Positions 1 to 9,171 are shown, counted from the first letter of the stretch. The stretch is DNA of 64,000 bases from Streptosporangium becharense (GCF_014204985.1 NZ_JACHMP010000001.1:1364001-1428000), one strand, 5' to 3'. Translations and numbers: made by a program. The notes: generated from the letters alone by a model not told the origin.

Positions 1-1802
1 GGCACCGCGACGGGGCGTGCCCCGTCGCCGGCGGCCGGGACGGCCTCGCCCTCGGCGACGGCCACGCCGGCGGGGGCGGCGGGCGCCTCCCCGGCCGCCG
101 GCTCGTCCTGGGCGACGGGCTCCTCGATGATCACGTGGGCGTTGGTGCCGCTGACACCGAAGGAGGAGACGCCGGCCCGGCGCGGGGCGCCGGTCTTGTC
201 CCAGGGCAGGTGCTCGGTCAGCAGTTCGACCGCGCCGAGCGACCAGTTGACGTACGGGGACGGCTCGTCCACGTGGAGGGTGCGGGGCAGCAGCCGGTGC
301 CGCATCGCCATGACCATCTTGATCACGCCGGCCACGCCCGCGGCGGCCTGGGTGTGGCCGATGTTCGACTTGATCGAGCCCAGCCGGAGCGGCGGGGCGT
401 CGCCGCGGTCGCGTCCGTAGGTGGCCAGCAGCGCGTGCGCCTCGATCGGGTCGCCCAGCTTGGTCCCGGTGCCGTGCGCCTCGACGGCGTCGACGTCCCC
501 GCTGGAGAGCCCGGCGTTGGCCAGCGCCTGGCGGATGACGCGCTCCTGCGACGGTCCGTTCGGCGCGGTGAGGCCGCTGCTGGCGCCGTCCTGGTTGATC
601 GCCGACCCGCGGATGACCCCCAGCACGGGGTGACCCCGGCGGAGGGCGTCCGACAGCCGCTCGACCACGATGACGCCGACGCCCTCGGAGAAGCCGGTGC
701 CGTTGGCGGAGGCCGCGAACGCCTTGCAGCGGCCGTCGGCGGCGATCACGCGCTGGCGGCTGAACGCGGTGTAGGTGCCGGGGGTGGACATCACGGTCAC
801 GCCGCCGGCCAGGGCGAGCGAGGTCTCACCGGTCCGCAGCGACTGGCAGGCCAGGTGGATGGCGACCAGGGAGGCCGAGCAGGCGGTGTCGACGGTGAGC
901 GTCGGGCCCTCCAGCCCGAAGGTGTAGGCGACACGCCCGGACACCACGCTGGGGGCGTTGCCGGTGACGAGGTATCCCTCGACGTCGCCGGGGGCCTTGT
1001 CCAGGCGGGGACCGTAGTCCTGCGGTTCGGCGCCCATGAAGACACCGGTCTGGCTGCCCCGCAGCGAGCGCGGGTCGATGCCGGCCCGCTCCAGGGCCTC
1101 CCAGGCGGTCTCCAGGACCAGGCGCTGCTGCGGGTCCATCGCCTCGGCCTCGCGGGGGTTGATCCCGAAGAAGGCGGCGTCGAACTCGGCGGCGTCGTGC
1201 AGGAAGTGCCCGACCCGGGCGTAGCTGGTGTTGGGCGTCTCCGGGTCGTCGTCGAAGAGGCGTTCCAGGTCCCAGCCGCGGTCGGTGGGGAACCCGGTGA
1301 GCGTCTCGCCGCCCTCGACGACGAGCCGCCACAGCTCCTCGGGGGTGGCGACGCCGCCCGGGTAGCGGCAGCCGATGCCGACGATGGCGATCGGCTCGTC
1401 GGACCCGGCCGCGGCGTGGATCTCGGCGGTCTCCTCGCCGGCCAGGCCGAGCACCTCGGTGTACAGGTAGGCGGCGACGGCGGCCGGGGTGGGGTGGTCG
1501 AAGGCGATGGTCATCGGGAGTTCGGCGCCGAGCGTCTCGGCCAGCCGGTCGTGCAGTTCCACGGCGGCCAGCGAGTCGAAGCCCAGCTCCTGGAACGCCT
1601 GGTGGGGATCGACCGCGTCCGGCGCGTCCGGCAGCACGGTGCGCAGGATCTCGACCGTCAGGTCGTGCACGATCTCGACCAGGAAACCGGTCCGGCGCTC
1701 GGCGGGGAGCTCCGCCAGCCGGAGCGCGAACGCCGAGGGCTCTCCCCATCCCCCGTCCGGGGCGCCGGAGGTGCCAGAAACGAACTGCTCGGACTCGCTC
1801 AT
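1..1802 (-). CDS. Modular type I polyketide synthase, N-terminal part (ACP-KS...), runs off the window edge
   Basis: About 600 residues are visible, read from an ATG at 1802 with GGAG eight bases upstream; the gene continues past position 1. An acyl carrier domain lies near residues 40-115 with phosphopantetheine Ser77 in [11 protein letters not shown] complete ketosynthase follows (about 136-555) with active-site Cys308 in DTACSAS, His443 in EAHGTGT and His483 in NIGHTQ. An Ala/Pro/Glu-rich linker then leads toward the unseen next domain. An ACP placed before the first KS without a loading acyltransferase is what is expected of a PKS charged in trans by a discrete acyltransferase, as in vicenistatin-type macrolactam synthases. 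It is the last visible gene of the leftward starter operon. The PKS assignment is certain; the loading role is inferred from context. Confidence 0.95.
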   Translation of the reverse strand, partial: MSESEQFVSGTSGAPDGGWGEPSAFALRLAELPAERRTGFLVEIVHDLTVEILRTVLPDAPDAVDPHQAFQELGFDSLAAVELHDRLAETLGAELPMTIAFDHPTPAAVAAYLYTEVLGLAGEETAEIHAAAGSDEPIAIVGIGCRYPGGVATPEELWRLVVEGGETLTGFPTDRGWDLERLFDDDPETPNTSYARVGHFLHDAAEFDAAFFGINPREAEAMDPQQRLVLETAWEALERAGIDPRSLRGSQTGVFMGAEPQDYGPRLDKAPGDVEGYLVTGNAPSVVSGRVAYTFGLEGPTLTVDTACSASLVAIHLACQSLRTGETSLALAGGVTVMSTPGTYTAFSRQRVIAADGRCKAFAASANGTGFSEGVGVIVVERLSDALRRGHPVLGVIRGSAINQDGASSGLTAPNGPSQERVIRQALANAGLSSGDVDAVEAHGTGTKLGDPIEAHALLATYGRDRGDAPPLRLGSIKSNIGHTQAAAGVAGVIKMVMAMRHRLLPRTLHVDEPSPYVNWSLGAVELLTEHLPWDKTGAPRRAGVSSFGVSGTNAHVIIEEPVAQDEPAAGEAPAAPAGVAVAEGEAVPAAGDGARPVAV

Positions 1803-1942
1803 CCGTACACTCCACGTCGTATGGAAAAGTCGTATAAAACGGCAAAGTCACATGAGAGGCGCCGGGCACGTGGCCCGGGCGGGGAGGAGCGAGCCGTCTC
1901 GCTCCGCGCGTCCCGGCCCCGGGGACACCGGGGCCGGAGCGC

Positions 1943-3184
1943 TCACTGGTAGGTGCGGACGAACTCGATGCGGGAGGCGGACACGACCTCGCCTCCGCGC
2001 ACCACGACCTCGGCGGGGGCGGGCCGCCCCAGGAACATCAGCAGGCTCGCGGTCATCCCGTACGCGCCGGCGTTGGGGATGCCCACCACGTCGCCGATCT
2101 TCAGCACCGGCAGCCGCACGTTCTTGCCGAGGATGTCGCCCGGGGTGCACAGCGGCCCGGCCAGGGTCGCGACCTCCTGCTCGGCGGGGCCGGCCCCCTC
2201 GGGCAGGTCGTCCTCGGCCGGGCGGACCGACACCGGCAGCAGCCGGCCCAGGCCGGACATCCCGCCGAGGGTGTTGATGCCGGCGTCGAGGATGACGAAC
2301 TTGCGTCCGCGGCTCTCCTTGATGTTGACGACGGTGGACAGCAGCTCGCCGCAGTCGCCCACCAGGTGTCGGCCGGACTCGCAGGCCACCCGCGGGGTGC
2401 CCTCGCGCCAGGCGGGGAAGTGCTCGTCGAGGATGGCCGAGAGCTCCGCCCGGAGGTTGGGGTAGACGGGCCGCTCGCCCGGCGTCAGGTACGGGGCGGC
2501 GAAGCCCCCGCCGATGTCCAGGAAGCGGATGGGCAGCCCGGCCTCCCGTTCGAGCCGCGCGGCGACCGAGATGGTGTTGCGAAACTCCGCGACGAGGCTC
2601 TCCTCGTCCTTGGAGTTGCTCAGCGAGAACAGGTGGACCCCGGCCAGGCGGGTGCCGGGCACCGTCCGCAGCTCGGGCATCAGCTCCGGCAGCGTCTCGC
2701 TGTCGATGCCGAACTGCGACGGCGTGCCGGTCATCCGGATGCTGGTGGCCGCGCTCGACGTGGCGCTGTTGACCCGCAGCAGGCAGTCGACCACCACGCC
2801 GCGACCGGTGGCCACCTCCCCCACGTGCTGGAGGTCGGTCGGTGACTCCACCGAGAACATGGCCACCCCGGCGTCGACCGCGGCCTCGATCTCCGCGTAG
2901 GTCTTGCCCGGCCCGGTGTAGAGCACCTGGGAGCCGTCGAAGCCGGCCTCCAGCGCGGCGGCCAGCTCGCCGGTGGAGCTGATCTCCGCCATGCAGCCGT
3001 TCCGCCCGTCCCCCCGCAACGCCCGCGCGATCTCCGGGTGCGGGTTGGCCTTGAAGGAGAAGAAGAGCTCGACGCCCTCCGGCAGCGAGGACAGCAGGGC
3101 GTCGCGGGCGGCCGTGACGCGGTCGAGGTCGTAGACGTACAGCGGGGAACCGTAGCGGGCGACGAGGTCGGCGTGGCGGCTCAC
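1943..3184 (-). CDS. PLP-dependent decarboxylase, diaminopimelate/ornithine decarboxylase fold (VinO/FlvO-like)
   Basis: 413 residues, alanine-racemase-type barrel plus C-terminal beta domain. PLP lysine is Lys45 in FFSFKANPHPE. A glycine-rich phosphate loop (DIGGGF), a CESGRHLVGDCG segment and the C-terminal LCTPGD catalytic Cys/Asp motif are all present, so the enzyme looks intact. The GTG start overlaps the stop of the AMP ligase upstream (GTGA), implying translational coupling. In vicenistatin and fluvirucin pathways the homologous enzyme decarboxylates an acidic amino acid while it is bound to the small ACP, giving a beta-amino acyl starter. The same family includes lysine and ornithine biosynthetic enzymes, but the location between an amino-acid ligase and the PKS argues for the starter role. 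Confidence 0.88.
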   Translation of the reverse strand: MSRHADLVARYGSPLYVYDLDRVTAARDALLSSLPEGVELFFSFKANPHPEIARALRGDGRNGCMAEISSTGELAAALEAGFDGSQVLYTGPGKTYAEIEAAVDAGVAMFSVESPTDLQHVGEVATGRGVVVDCLLRVNSATSSAATSIRMTGTPSQFGIDSETLPELMPELRTVPGTRLAGVHLFSLSNSKDEESLVAEFRNTISVAARLEREAGLPIRFLDIGGGFAAPYLTPGERPVYPNLRAELSAILDEHFPAWREGTPRVACESGRHLVGDCGELLSTVVNIKESRGRKFVILDAGINTLGGMSGLGRLLPVSVRPAEDDLPEGAGPAEQEVATLAGPLCTPGDILGKNVRLPVLKIGDVVGIPNAGAYGMTASLLMFLGRPAPAEVVVRGGEVVSASRIEFVRTYQ

Positions 3185-4740
3185 GGGGCACTCCCCTCCA
3201 GAAGCAGCGTCAGCTGCTTGCGTTCGTTCTTGCCGTTGAGGGTCAGCGGGAAACGGTCCAGGACGTGACAGGCCGCCGGCACCTTCGGCGGTTCCAGCCG
3301 CAGGGCCAGCTCGCGCAGGACCGCGTGCGGGTCGAGCTCGCCCTCGACGAACACCACCAGGTCGCGTTCCCCGGCCGGGGGCAGCGCCACCGCCGCCCGC
3401 ACGCCGGGGATGTCCATCGCGGCGGCCTCGATCTCGACGGTGCTCATCCGGGTGCCCCTGCGCTTGAACATGTCGTCGCGCCGGCCCTCGAAGTAGAGGT
3501 AGCCGTCCTGGTCGAGCCAGCCGTAGTCGCCGGTGTGCAGGCGCGTCCGGCCGGTCTCCGGGTCGGGACGGTAGGCGCGGGCGGACAGCTCCGGGTCGCG
3601 CCAGTAGCCGGCCATCACGTTCGGCCCGTCCACCACGATCTCGCCGACCTCCCCGGCGGGCAGCGGGCGTCCCGCATCGTCCAGGATCAGCACCCGGGTG
3701 CCGGGCAGCGGCCTGCCGGACGCCCCGGGACGCTCGCGGTCCAGCTCCGGCTCCATGATCGTGACGCGCTTGCACTCGGTGATGCCGTACATCCGCACCA
3801 CCCGCGCACCCGGGAACGACTCGTGCAGGTTCGCGATGGTCGCGGCGGGCAGCGCGGCGCCGGTGTTGGTGAACATCCGCACGGCGGGCGCGGAGCCGGG
3901 GGCCCGCCGGGCCAGGGTCGCGATCATGCTGCCCAGCGAGGGCACGATCGGCACGACCGTCGCGCCGCACTCGCGGATCTGCTTGAGCAGCACCAGGTCC
4001 GGCTCGTCCCCGGCCAGCACCAGCTCGGCGCGGCCGAGGGCGGACAGGAAGATCTGGTACAGGCCGTAGTCGAAGGACATCGGCGGCCGGCAGAAGACCA
4101 CGTCGCCCGGCCGGTAGCCGAGCACCGCGTTGATGGCGGAGGCGGCGAAGACGACTCTGGCGTGCGGGCAGACCACCGCCTTGGGTGCGGCCGTGCTGCC
4201 CGAGGTGTAGATGAGGATCGCGACGTCCTCGCCCCGGGCCCCGGCCGGCTCGTCCCGCCCTGACGGGCCCGAAGACCCCGGGGACCCCGAGGACTCCACG
4301 CGGGCCTCGACATCGGCCCAGACGTCGTCGATGTCGTGCACCGGCACGGTCGCGTTCTCCCGCGCCGCGTCGCCCGCCTGGCCGGAGACGAGGACGAGCG
4401 CGGGCTCGGAGTCGCCGAGCACCGAGCGCAGATGGAAAGGTTTCATCCCGGGGTTCAGCGGCACGAGGACGGCACCGCGCCGGGAGACGCCGTAGACGAT
4501 CGGGACCGTCTCCCGCCGGTTGGGCAGCTGGACGATCACGCGGTCGCCGGGGTCCACCCCGTTGTCCGCCAGCCAGCGCTCCACGGCGTGGCTGAGCTCG
4601 ACGACCCGCCGGTAGTCCCACCCGCCTCGCGAGTCGCGGACCGCGGGGTCCGCCGGGCGGTCGGCCGCGGCGTCGTCCAGCAACTGGTGTATGAGATCCG
4701 ACCGCGGGGACCGCGCCCCGGGAATCAAGCCGTCCACCAT
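3181..4740 (-). CDS. AMP-dependent ligase, probable acidic amino acid adenylation enzyme (VinN/FlvN-like)
   Basis: 519 residues, ANL superfamily. Core motifs: A3 loop YTSGSTAAPKA (about 178-188), substrate-pocket segment MSFDYGLYQ with Asp224, A5 MYGITECKR, A7 LHTGDYGW, A8 hinge GRRDDMFKRRG and catalytic A10 Lys504 in LNGKNERKQL. The ATG at 4740 has GGAG six bases upstream. Asp224 sits where related beta-amino-acid-pathway ligases hold the substrate amine. It probably loads an acidic amino acid (aspartate is the simplest guess) onto the ACP encoded at 6858. The gene overlaps the decarboxylase by four bases. Which of the two ligases in this cassette loads the starter and which adds the cap is inferred from gene order, not proven. 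Confidence 0.85.
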   Translation of the reverse strand: MVDGLIPGARSPRSDLIHQLLDDAAADRPADPAVRDSRGGWDYRRVVELSHAVERWLADNGVDPGDRVIVQLPNRRETVPIVYGVSRRGAVLVPLNPGMKPFHLRSVLGDSEPALVLVSGQAGDAARENATVPVHDIDDVWADVEARVESSGSPGSSGPSGRDEPAGARGEDVAILIYTSGSTAAPKAVVCPHARVVFAASAINAVLGYRPGDVVFCRPPMSFDYGLYQIFLSALGRAELVLAGDEPDLVLLKQIRECGATVVPIVPSLGSMIATLARRAPGSAPAVRMFTNTGAALPAATIANLHESFPGARVVRMYGITECKRVTIMEPELDRERPGASGRPLPGTRVLILDDAGRPLPAGEVGEIVVDGPNVMAGYWRDPELSARAYRPDPETGRTRLHTGDYGWLDQDGYLYFEGRRDDMFKRRGTRMSTVEIEAAAMDIPGVRAAVALPPAGERDLVVFVEGELDPHAVLRELALRLEPPKVPAACHVLDRFPLTLNGKNERKQLTLLLEGSAP

Positions 4741-4852
4741 GACTCTCCAGTCTCCGAATGAGAAAGGAATTTCCTCCGGCGGCCCACACGTATACGACCG
4801 GGTGGGGCCAGACAAATCCACGGAAACGTTACCCCGGCCCCTGGCGTGAGCC

Positions 4853-4874
4853 ACACCCCTAGGCCCCCCTAAAG
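4853..4874 (-). promoter_or_regulatory. Cluster-wide G-rich box, copy 1 (upstream of the ligase-decarboxylase-PKS operon)
   Basis: On the minus strand two half-sites TAGGGG lie exactly 10 bp apart (CCCCTA at 4856-4861 and 4866-4871 on the plus strand), pointing at the gene starting at 4740, about 115 bp away. The promoter-proximal half-site is followed by TGTGGC. The same arrangement recurs at four other cluster promoters. The rest of the 337-bp gap 4741-5077 shows no gene. Confidence 0.55.
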
Positions 4875-5055
4875 AAATCGGCCGGCACCGGATCACGCTG
4901 GGGTCGCCTTTGGAGGTCACCTTTCGGGGTCGGTTCGCCGATTTCCTTTCCACGGTTCCGTGAATGCCGCCCAAGGTGCTCTCCCGGCCGGGTCGGGTGT
5001 CCTTTCCCGCGACCCGCGCGGGCATCTGAGCCCGCACCGGCCCCGCTGCCGGCTC

Positions 5056-5087
5056 GGGCGCCTGCCCTCCGGCCGGCTCAGGCGCCC
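5056..5087 (-). terminator. Hairpin at the end of the adenylation gene
   Basis: Inverted repeat GGGCGCCTG / CAGGCGCCC (9 bp, 14-base loop), overlapping the stop codon of the gene ending at 5078. It may separate that gene from the next promoter. No T-run is visible. Confidence 0.35.
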
Positions 5088-6652
5088 TTTCCCGCACCGG
5101 ACAGGACGTCGACGGCCCGGTCGCGCAGGCCCGCCCTGTCGACCTTGCGGTTGGGGTTGAGCGGCAACTCGTCCATGTGCCGGTAGTGGCGGGGGATGAT
5201 GCCCGGCGGCAGGACCCTGCGGAGCTCGGCGGCGAGGTCCGCCGGCCGCGTGGGCGTCCCGGTGTAGAAGACGACGAGCTCGGTGACGCCGTTGATCGTG
5301 CTGCTCACGGTCACCGCGTCGGTGACGCCCGTGCAGCCGCACACGGCGTGATCGATCTCGGCGAGCTCGACCCGCCAGCCCTGCACCTGGACCTGGGCGT
5401 CGGCCCGGCCCAGGTAGACCAGCTCGCCGTTGGCCGCGCGGCGGATCCGGTCACCGGTGTTGTACCACAGGCGTCCGTCGCGCTCGGCGAACCGGCCCGC
5501 GTCGTCCGCCGGGTCGAGGTAGCCGGGGGTGGTCTGCGGCCCGGCGATCCACAGTTCGCCCTCGGTGTCCGAGGGCTGGCCGGCCTCGTCGAGCAGGACG
5601 TGGTCGTGCCCGTCGTTGACGGCGCCGATCGGCGACAGGCCGTTGACGCCCAGACCGGGGGAGGTCTCCTGGTTCCAGCGGTGGCCGGCGATGGTGATGG
5701 TCAGCTCGGTCGGCCCGTAGAGGTTCTCCAGCGTCGAGGCGTCCGCGGCGCGCTGCCAGTCGGTGGCGTCGGCGCACTTCAGCGCCTCACCCGCGAACAT
5801 GCTCCAACGCAGGCCGGGCATGGAGCCCGGCTCCAGGCCGCCCCTCCGGCGGACCATGGCGATCGCGCTCGGCGTGGAGAACCACACCGTGACCTCCTGT
5901 TCCCGCAGGAAGGCCGGCAGGTCCCGGTAGGCGTGCGGTGGCACGGCGACCGCGGTGGCCCCCGCCCCCCAGGCGCAGAACAGGTCGAACATCGCGCAGT
6001 CGAACGTCAGGTCGAAGGTCTGCGAGAAGACGTCGTCCGCGGTGAAGTCGTAGCGTCGGTCCAGGAAGGCGAAGTAGTGGGCGGTGTTGCCGTGGGTGAT
6101 CGGCACCCCCTTGGGCCGGCCGGTGGACCCCGAGGTGAACAGCACGTACGCGATGTCGGCGGCCTCGACCGGACGCGGGTGGGCGAGCGCGAGCGCGGGG
6201 TCGGGCGGGGAGGCGGCCGGGTCCAGGATCGCGACGTCCAGGCCCACGGCGCGCAGCTCGTCCGCCCGTGCCCGGCCCCGCTCGTCGACGACCAGCGCGG
6301 ACACCCCCGCCGCCTCGATCATCTGCCGGGTGCGGGCGGCCGGGAAGTCCGGCTGGAGCGGTACGACGGTCACCCCGGCGTACAGGCCGGCGAGCAGGCC
6401 CGTGTAGGCCGTGGCCCCCTTCGCCGCGAGCACCCCGACGGCTCCGAGGGGCACCGGGGTCCGGCGCAGCAGCGCGCCGGCCCACAGCAGCGCCGTCCGG
6501 TGCACCTCGGCGTAGGTCGCGGTGTCGGCACCCACCCGGAAGGCCGCCCCGCCGGGGGAGGCCGCGAGACCGCGCAGGAAACGCGCGTAGAGAGCACATG
6601 AGGTTTCCACGTTCATTTCCGTCCTAGGATATGGATTAGTGTCCGCGGTCAT
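5078..6652 (-). CDS. Stand-alone amino acid adenylation enzyme (VinM-like)
   Basis: 524 residues with NRPS A-domain motifs in order: FTSGSTGRPKG (A3), the FDLTFDCAMFDLF pocket segment (A4), NLYGPTE (A5), YNTGDRIRR (A7), GWRVELAEID (A8) and NPNRKVDRAGL (A10 lysine). No carrier or condensation domain is attached. I chose the ATG at 6652 because GAGGAG lies nine bases upstream; ATGs at 6715 and 6616 are in frame and also possible. In vicenistatin-type pathways the equivalent enzyme attaches a small amino acid such as L-alanine to the free amine of the ACP-bound starter as a temporary protecting group. It faces the ACP gene at 6858 across a 205-bp divergent promoter region. Confidence 0.85.
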   Translation of the reverse strand: MTADTNPYPRTEMNVETSCALYARFLRGLAASPGGAAFRVGADTATYAEVHRTALLWAGALLRRTPVPLGAVGVLAAKGATAYTGLLAGLYAGVTVVPLQPDFPAARTRQMIEAAGVSALVVDERGRARADELRAVGLDVAILDPAASPPDPALALAHPRPVEAADIAYVLFTSGSTGRPKGVPITHGNTAHYFAFLDRRYDFTADDVFSQTFDLTFDCAMFDLFCAWGAGATAVAVPPHAYRDLPAFLREQEVTVWFSTPSAIAMVRRRGGLEPGSMPGLRWSMFAGEALKCADATDWQRAADASTLENLYGPTELTITIAGHRWNQETSPGLGVNGLSPIGAVNDGHDHVLLDEAGQPSDTEGELWIAGPQTTPGYLDPADDAGRFAERDGRLWYNTGDRIRRAANGELVYLGRADAQVQVQGWRVELAEIDHAVCGCTGVTDAVTVSSTINGVTELVVFYTGTPTRPADLAAELRRVLPPGIIPRHYRHMDELPLNPNRKVDRAGLRDRAVDVLSGAGKGA

Positions 6653-6857
6653 TTCGGCGTCCTCCTCGGAAAGCGATGGAACAATTTCCTGTATTTCATC
6701 GGGAACGGTGGACATCCCCCCGGCGCCGCGCTAGCTTGAACGGCAGCGGAACCGATACCGCAGCCGCGCCCGGCATGGGCGCCATTCCTGGGGTGAATCC
6801 CGCGGATCGCGGCCCCCTTCCACACGAACTCCCCGCTGAGAAGGGAAATCGATTTCC

Positions 6858-7106
6858 ATGTGGGATGATCGGTTCGAGGAGATCCTGCGCCGGCAGCTTC
6901 CCTTTCTGCCGCCCGACGAGAGGATCGAGGAGGGCACGGGCCTGTCCGACCTCGGTCTCGACTCGCTCGGCATCGTCGAGCTGCTCTCCTGTCTGGAGGA
7001 GGAGTACGGCGTGCACTTCCGGGACGAGGCGCTGACCATGGAGACCTTCAGGACTCCGGGCACGCTCTGGAAGACCCTGTCGGAGATGCTCAGACCCGTC
7101 GCCTGA
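6858..7106 (+). CDS. Discrete acyl carrier protein for starter unit (VinL-like)
   Basis: 82 residues, acidic. Phosphopantetheine site is Ser36 in LGLDSLGIVELL, with the usual four-helix ACP length. ATG at 6858, preceded by a GAAGGGA stretch about 12 bases upstream. It should carry the amino acid through adenylation, decarboxylation and capping before the acyltransferase hands it to the PKS. Unlike its partner genes it is on the plus strand, between the divergent adenylation gene and the convergent acyltransferase gene, so it needs its own promoter. Confidence 0.9.
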   Translation: MWDDRFEEILRRQLPFLPPDERIEEGTGLSDLGLDSLGIVELLSCLEEEYGVHFRDEALTMETFRTPGTLWKTLSEMLRPVA

Positions 7107-7116
7107 CCGGCGGCGC

Positions 7117-7158
7117 CGGGGCCCGCGGACGCATCCCCCTCGAAGTCCGCGGGCCCCG
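7117..7158. terminator. Bidirectional terminator between ACP and acyltransferase genes
   Basis: Perfect 14-bp inverted repeat CGGGGCCCGCGGAC / GTCCGCGGGCCCCG with a 14-base loop, filling the 72-bp convergent gap. Suits termination of both the rightward ACP and the leftward acyltransferase transcripts. Confidence 0.65.
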
Positions 7159-7178
7159 TCATCGACGTCCCGTCCCGC

Positions 7179-8129
7179 TCACACGCCGGACGACCGGACC
7201 GGCTGCGGTGCCATCGCCACCCGGGGGTTCACCGGGACCACCGTGAAGTTCTTCGTGGTGACCGGGACCCTGCCGAACAGGCTGTCCTGCCCGGCGACGC
7301 AGACACGCGCCACGTCGAGCCGCAGCAGCGTCTCCACCACCACCGGCCAGCGCAGCGCCCGCACGAAGCCGTCCAGCAACATCGTCCGCACGCCCTCCCC
7401 GGTGGTCAGCACCGTCCCGTCGTGGTCGTCGACGACCGGAAGCCTCGGGTCGGCGAACTCCAGGCCGTCGAGGACCTCCTCGGCGGCCCGCCGCCGGAGC
7501 GGCTCGAAGGCGGCCGAGTGCATGGGGGGCCGCATCGTGTAGAGCGAGAGGCCGCCCGCCGAGCGGACCCGGGCCTGCAGCCAGTCGACCTTTCCCTCCC
7601 GCAGCGACACCATGTGGAAGTCGTGGTCGACGCGGCAGGACAGGTCGTACCACTCCTCCTGGCCCTCCAGCTCCGCCAGCAGCTCGCGCAACCGGGGCTC
7701 GGGGACGCGCACGAAGGAGTGGGTGACGATGTCGGTGTGCTCGCGGCTGAAGTAGTCCTCCGTGCAGCGGGCCAGCGCGGCGGTCATGCGCACGGCGTCC
7801 TCGAACGGCAGTGCGCCGGAGTAGGCGGCGGCGGCCTTGCCGCCGAAGCTGGGACCCGCGCACACCTGCGGTTCGATGCCGAGCGCCTCCCCCGCCCAGT
7901 CGGCCAGGGCCAGGCAGTTGACCATGAAGGCGACCTGCGCCGCCTCCGTGTAGTCGGTGCCGGAGTCGCGGAAGTGGTCGGTCAGCGAGTAGCCGAGCGC
8001 CCGGTCCGCGCGGGCGACCAGCCGCCGGGCGGAGGGGTTGCCGAGCATGAACGCGGCGACGTCGGCGAAGCGCGTGGGCCCCATACCGGGGAAGACGATC
8101 GCCGTGCGGGCGTTGGCACCGGTCTCCAT
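7179..8129 (-). CDS. Discrete trans-acting acyltransferase (VinK-like)
   Basis: 316 residues, FabD/malonyl-CoA:ACP transacylase fold. N-terminal IVFPGMG, nucleophile Ser94 in AGPSFGGKAA and His204 in RPPMHSAAF form the expected catalytic pair. Its ATG is four bases after the stop of the peptidase gene, so the two are one transcript. In the vicenistatin pathway the homologue moves the capped dipeptidyl starter from the small ACP to the PKS loading ACP instead of handling malonyl-CoA. The context here (ACP at 6858, N-terminal ACP on the PKS) supports the same role. Substrate cannot be read from the sequence. Confidence 0.86.
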   Translation of the reverse strand: METGANARTAIVFPGMGPTRFADVAAFMLGNPSARRLVARADRALGYSLTDHFRDSGTDYTEAAQVAFMVNCLALADWAGEALGIEPQVCAGPSFGGKAAAAYSGALPFEDAVRMTAALARCTEDYFSREHTDIVTHSFVRVPEPRLRELLAELEGQEEWYDLSCRVDHDFHMVSLREGKVDWLQARVRSAGGLSLYTMRPPMHSAAFEPLRRRAAEEVLDGLEFADPRLPVVDDHDGTVLTTGEGVRTMLLDGFVRALRWPVVVETLLRLDVARVCVAGQDSLFGRVPVTTKNFTVVPVNPRVAMAPQPVRSSGV

Positions 8130-8133
8130 ATGG

Positions 8134-9033
8134 CTATCCCAAACTCTTGAGGAAATCGATCATGACGTCGGTGAAGCGCTCCGGCTCCTCCAGGTGCGGT
8201 ATGTGGCTGGAGTTCTCGAAGATCTCCCAGCGCACGTCCGGGACCAGGTCGGCGTAGGGCTGCACCGTGGCGGGGGTGGCCTCGTCGTGCCGGCCGGAGA
8301 TCAGCAGGGTCGGCACCGCGATGTCCGGCAGGCAGTCGGTCACCCCCCAGTCGCGCAGCGAGCCGATCACGTGGAACTCGCTCGGCCCGTTCATCGCGTA
8401 GTAGACGGTGGGGTCGTTGTAGATCTCCATGAACGTGGCCATGAACTCGCGCGGCCACGGCTGGAGGGTGCAGACGTGCCTGTTGTAGAAGACCATCATG
8501 GCGTCGAAGTACTCCCGGGAGTCCGTCGTGCCCGCGGCCTCGTGCCTGCGCAACGTCTCGTCGACCCCGGGCGGCAACCGGTCGCGCAGGACCCGCATCT
8601 CCCGCAGCCACAGCGGGTAGGAGGCGGGGGCGTTGGCGACCACGAGGCCGCGCAGCCCGGCGGGCCGGGCCGAGGCGTGCTTGGCCGCCAGCAGACCGCC
8701 CCACGACTGGCCGAACAGCACGTAGTCGTCGGCGACGCCGAGCCTGCCGAGCAGGTTGTCCAGCTCGTCGAGGAACAACTGCGGCGTCCAGAAGTCCGCA
8801 GGCGCGTCGGGCAGGTGGGTGGAGCCGCCGTTGCCCAGCTGGTCGTAGAGGACGACCGGCCAGCCCGACTCGGCGAGCGCGGTCAGGCCGACCAGGTAGT
8901 CGTGGGTGCTGCCGGGCCCCCCGTGCAGGGCGACCAGCGCCGGCCGCCCGGAGCCGGGGTGGCCGGTGACCCGGTACCAGGTCTTGTGCTCGCCGAAGGG
9001 CACGGTCCCCTTGGTGGTGGGGGTGATGGACAT
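8134..9033 (-). CDS. Proline iminopeptidase-like alpha/beta hydrolase (VinJ-like deprotecting peptidase)
   Basis: 299 residues, peptidase family S33. HGGPG oxyanion motif, nucleophile Ser110 in GQSWGG, Asp250 in SGRHDE and His277 in ENSSHIPH complete the triad. ATG at 9033 follows GAGGTAGG. In vicenistatin and related macrolactams this enzyme cuts the terminal amino-acid cap from the finished polyketide chain, freeing the amine that closes the lactam ring. It is the first gene of the two-gene leftward unit with the acyltransferase. Confidence 0.88.
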   Translation of the reverse strand: MSITPTTKGTVPFGEHKTWYRVTGHPGSGRPALVALHGGPGSTHDYLVGLTALAESGWPVVLYDQLGNGGSTHLPDAPADFWTPQLFLDELDNLLGRLGVADDYVLFGQSWGGLLAAKHASARPAGLRGLVVANAPASYPLWLREMRVLRDRLPPGVDETLRRHEAAGTTDSREYFDAMMVFYNRHVCTLQPWPREFMATFMEIYNDPTVYYAMNGPSEFHVIGSLRDWGVTDCLPDIAVPTLLISGRHDEATPATVQPYADLVPDVRWEIFENSSHIPHLEEPERFTDVMIDFLKSLG

Positions 9034-9139
9034 GTGAACCTACCTCACCGGGTCGGCGCGCCGGCCGCCCGTGCCGGAGTCGCTGGGGCACCCGCCCGCC
9101 GGGATCCGGGGCGGGCGGGTCCGGTCGGGCGGCGGATCC

Positions 9140-9171
9140 GGGGGCCGGGCACCCTTGCGTGCCCGGCCCCC
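9140..9171 (-). terminator. Terminator after the aminotransferase gene
   Basis: 13-bp perfect inverted repeat GGGGGCCGGGCAC / GTGCCCGGCCCCC, loop CCTTGC, 32 bp downstream of the aminotransferase stop codon. It separates the sugar operon from the peptidase-acyltransferase unit. Confidence 0.65.

Noticed and set aside
1943-3184. Housekeeping diaminopimelate decarboxylase (lysA)
   Set aside because: It is translationally coupled to an amino-acid AMP ligase and placed directly before a PKS gene, with no lysine or threonine genes around.
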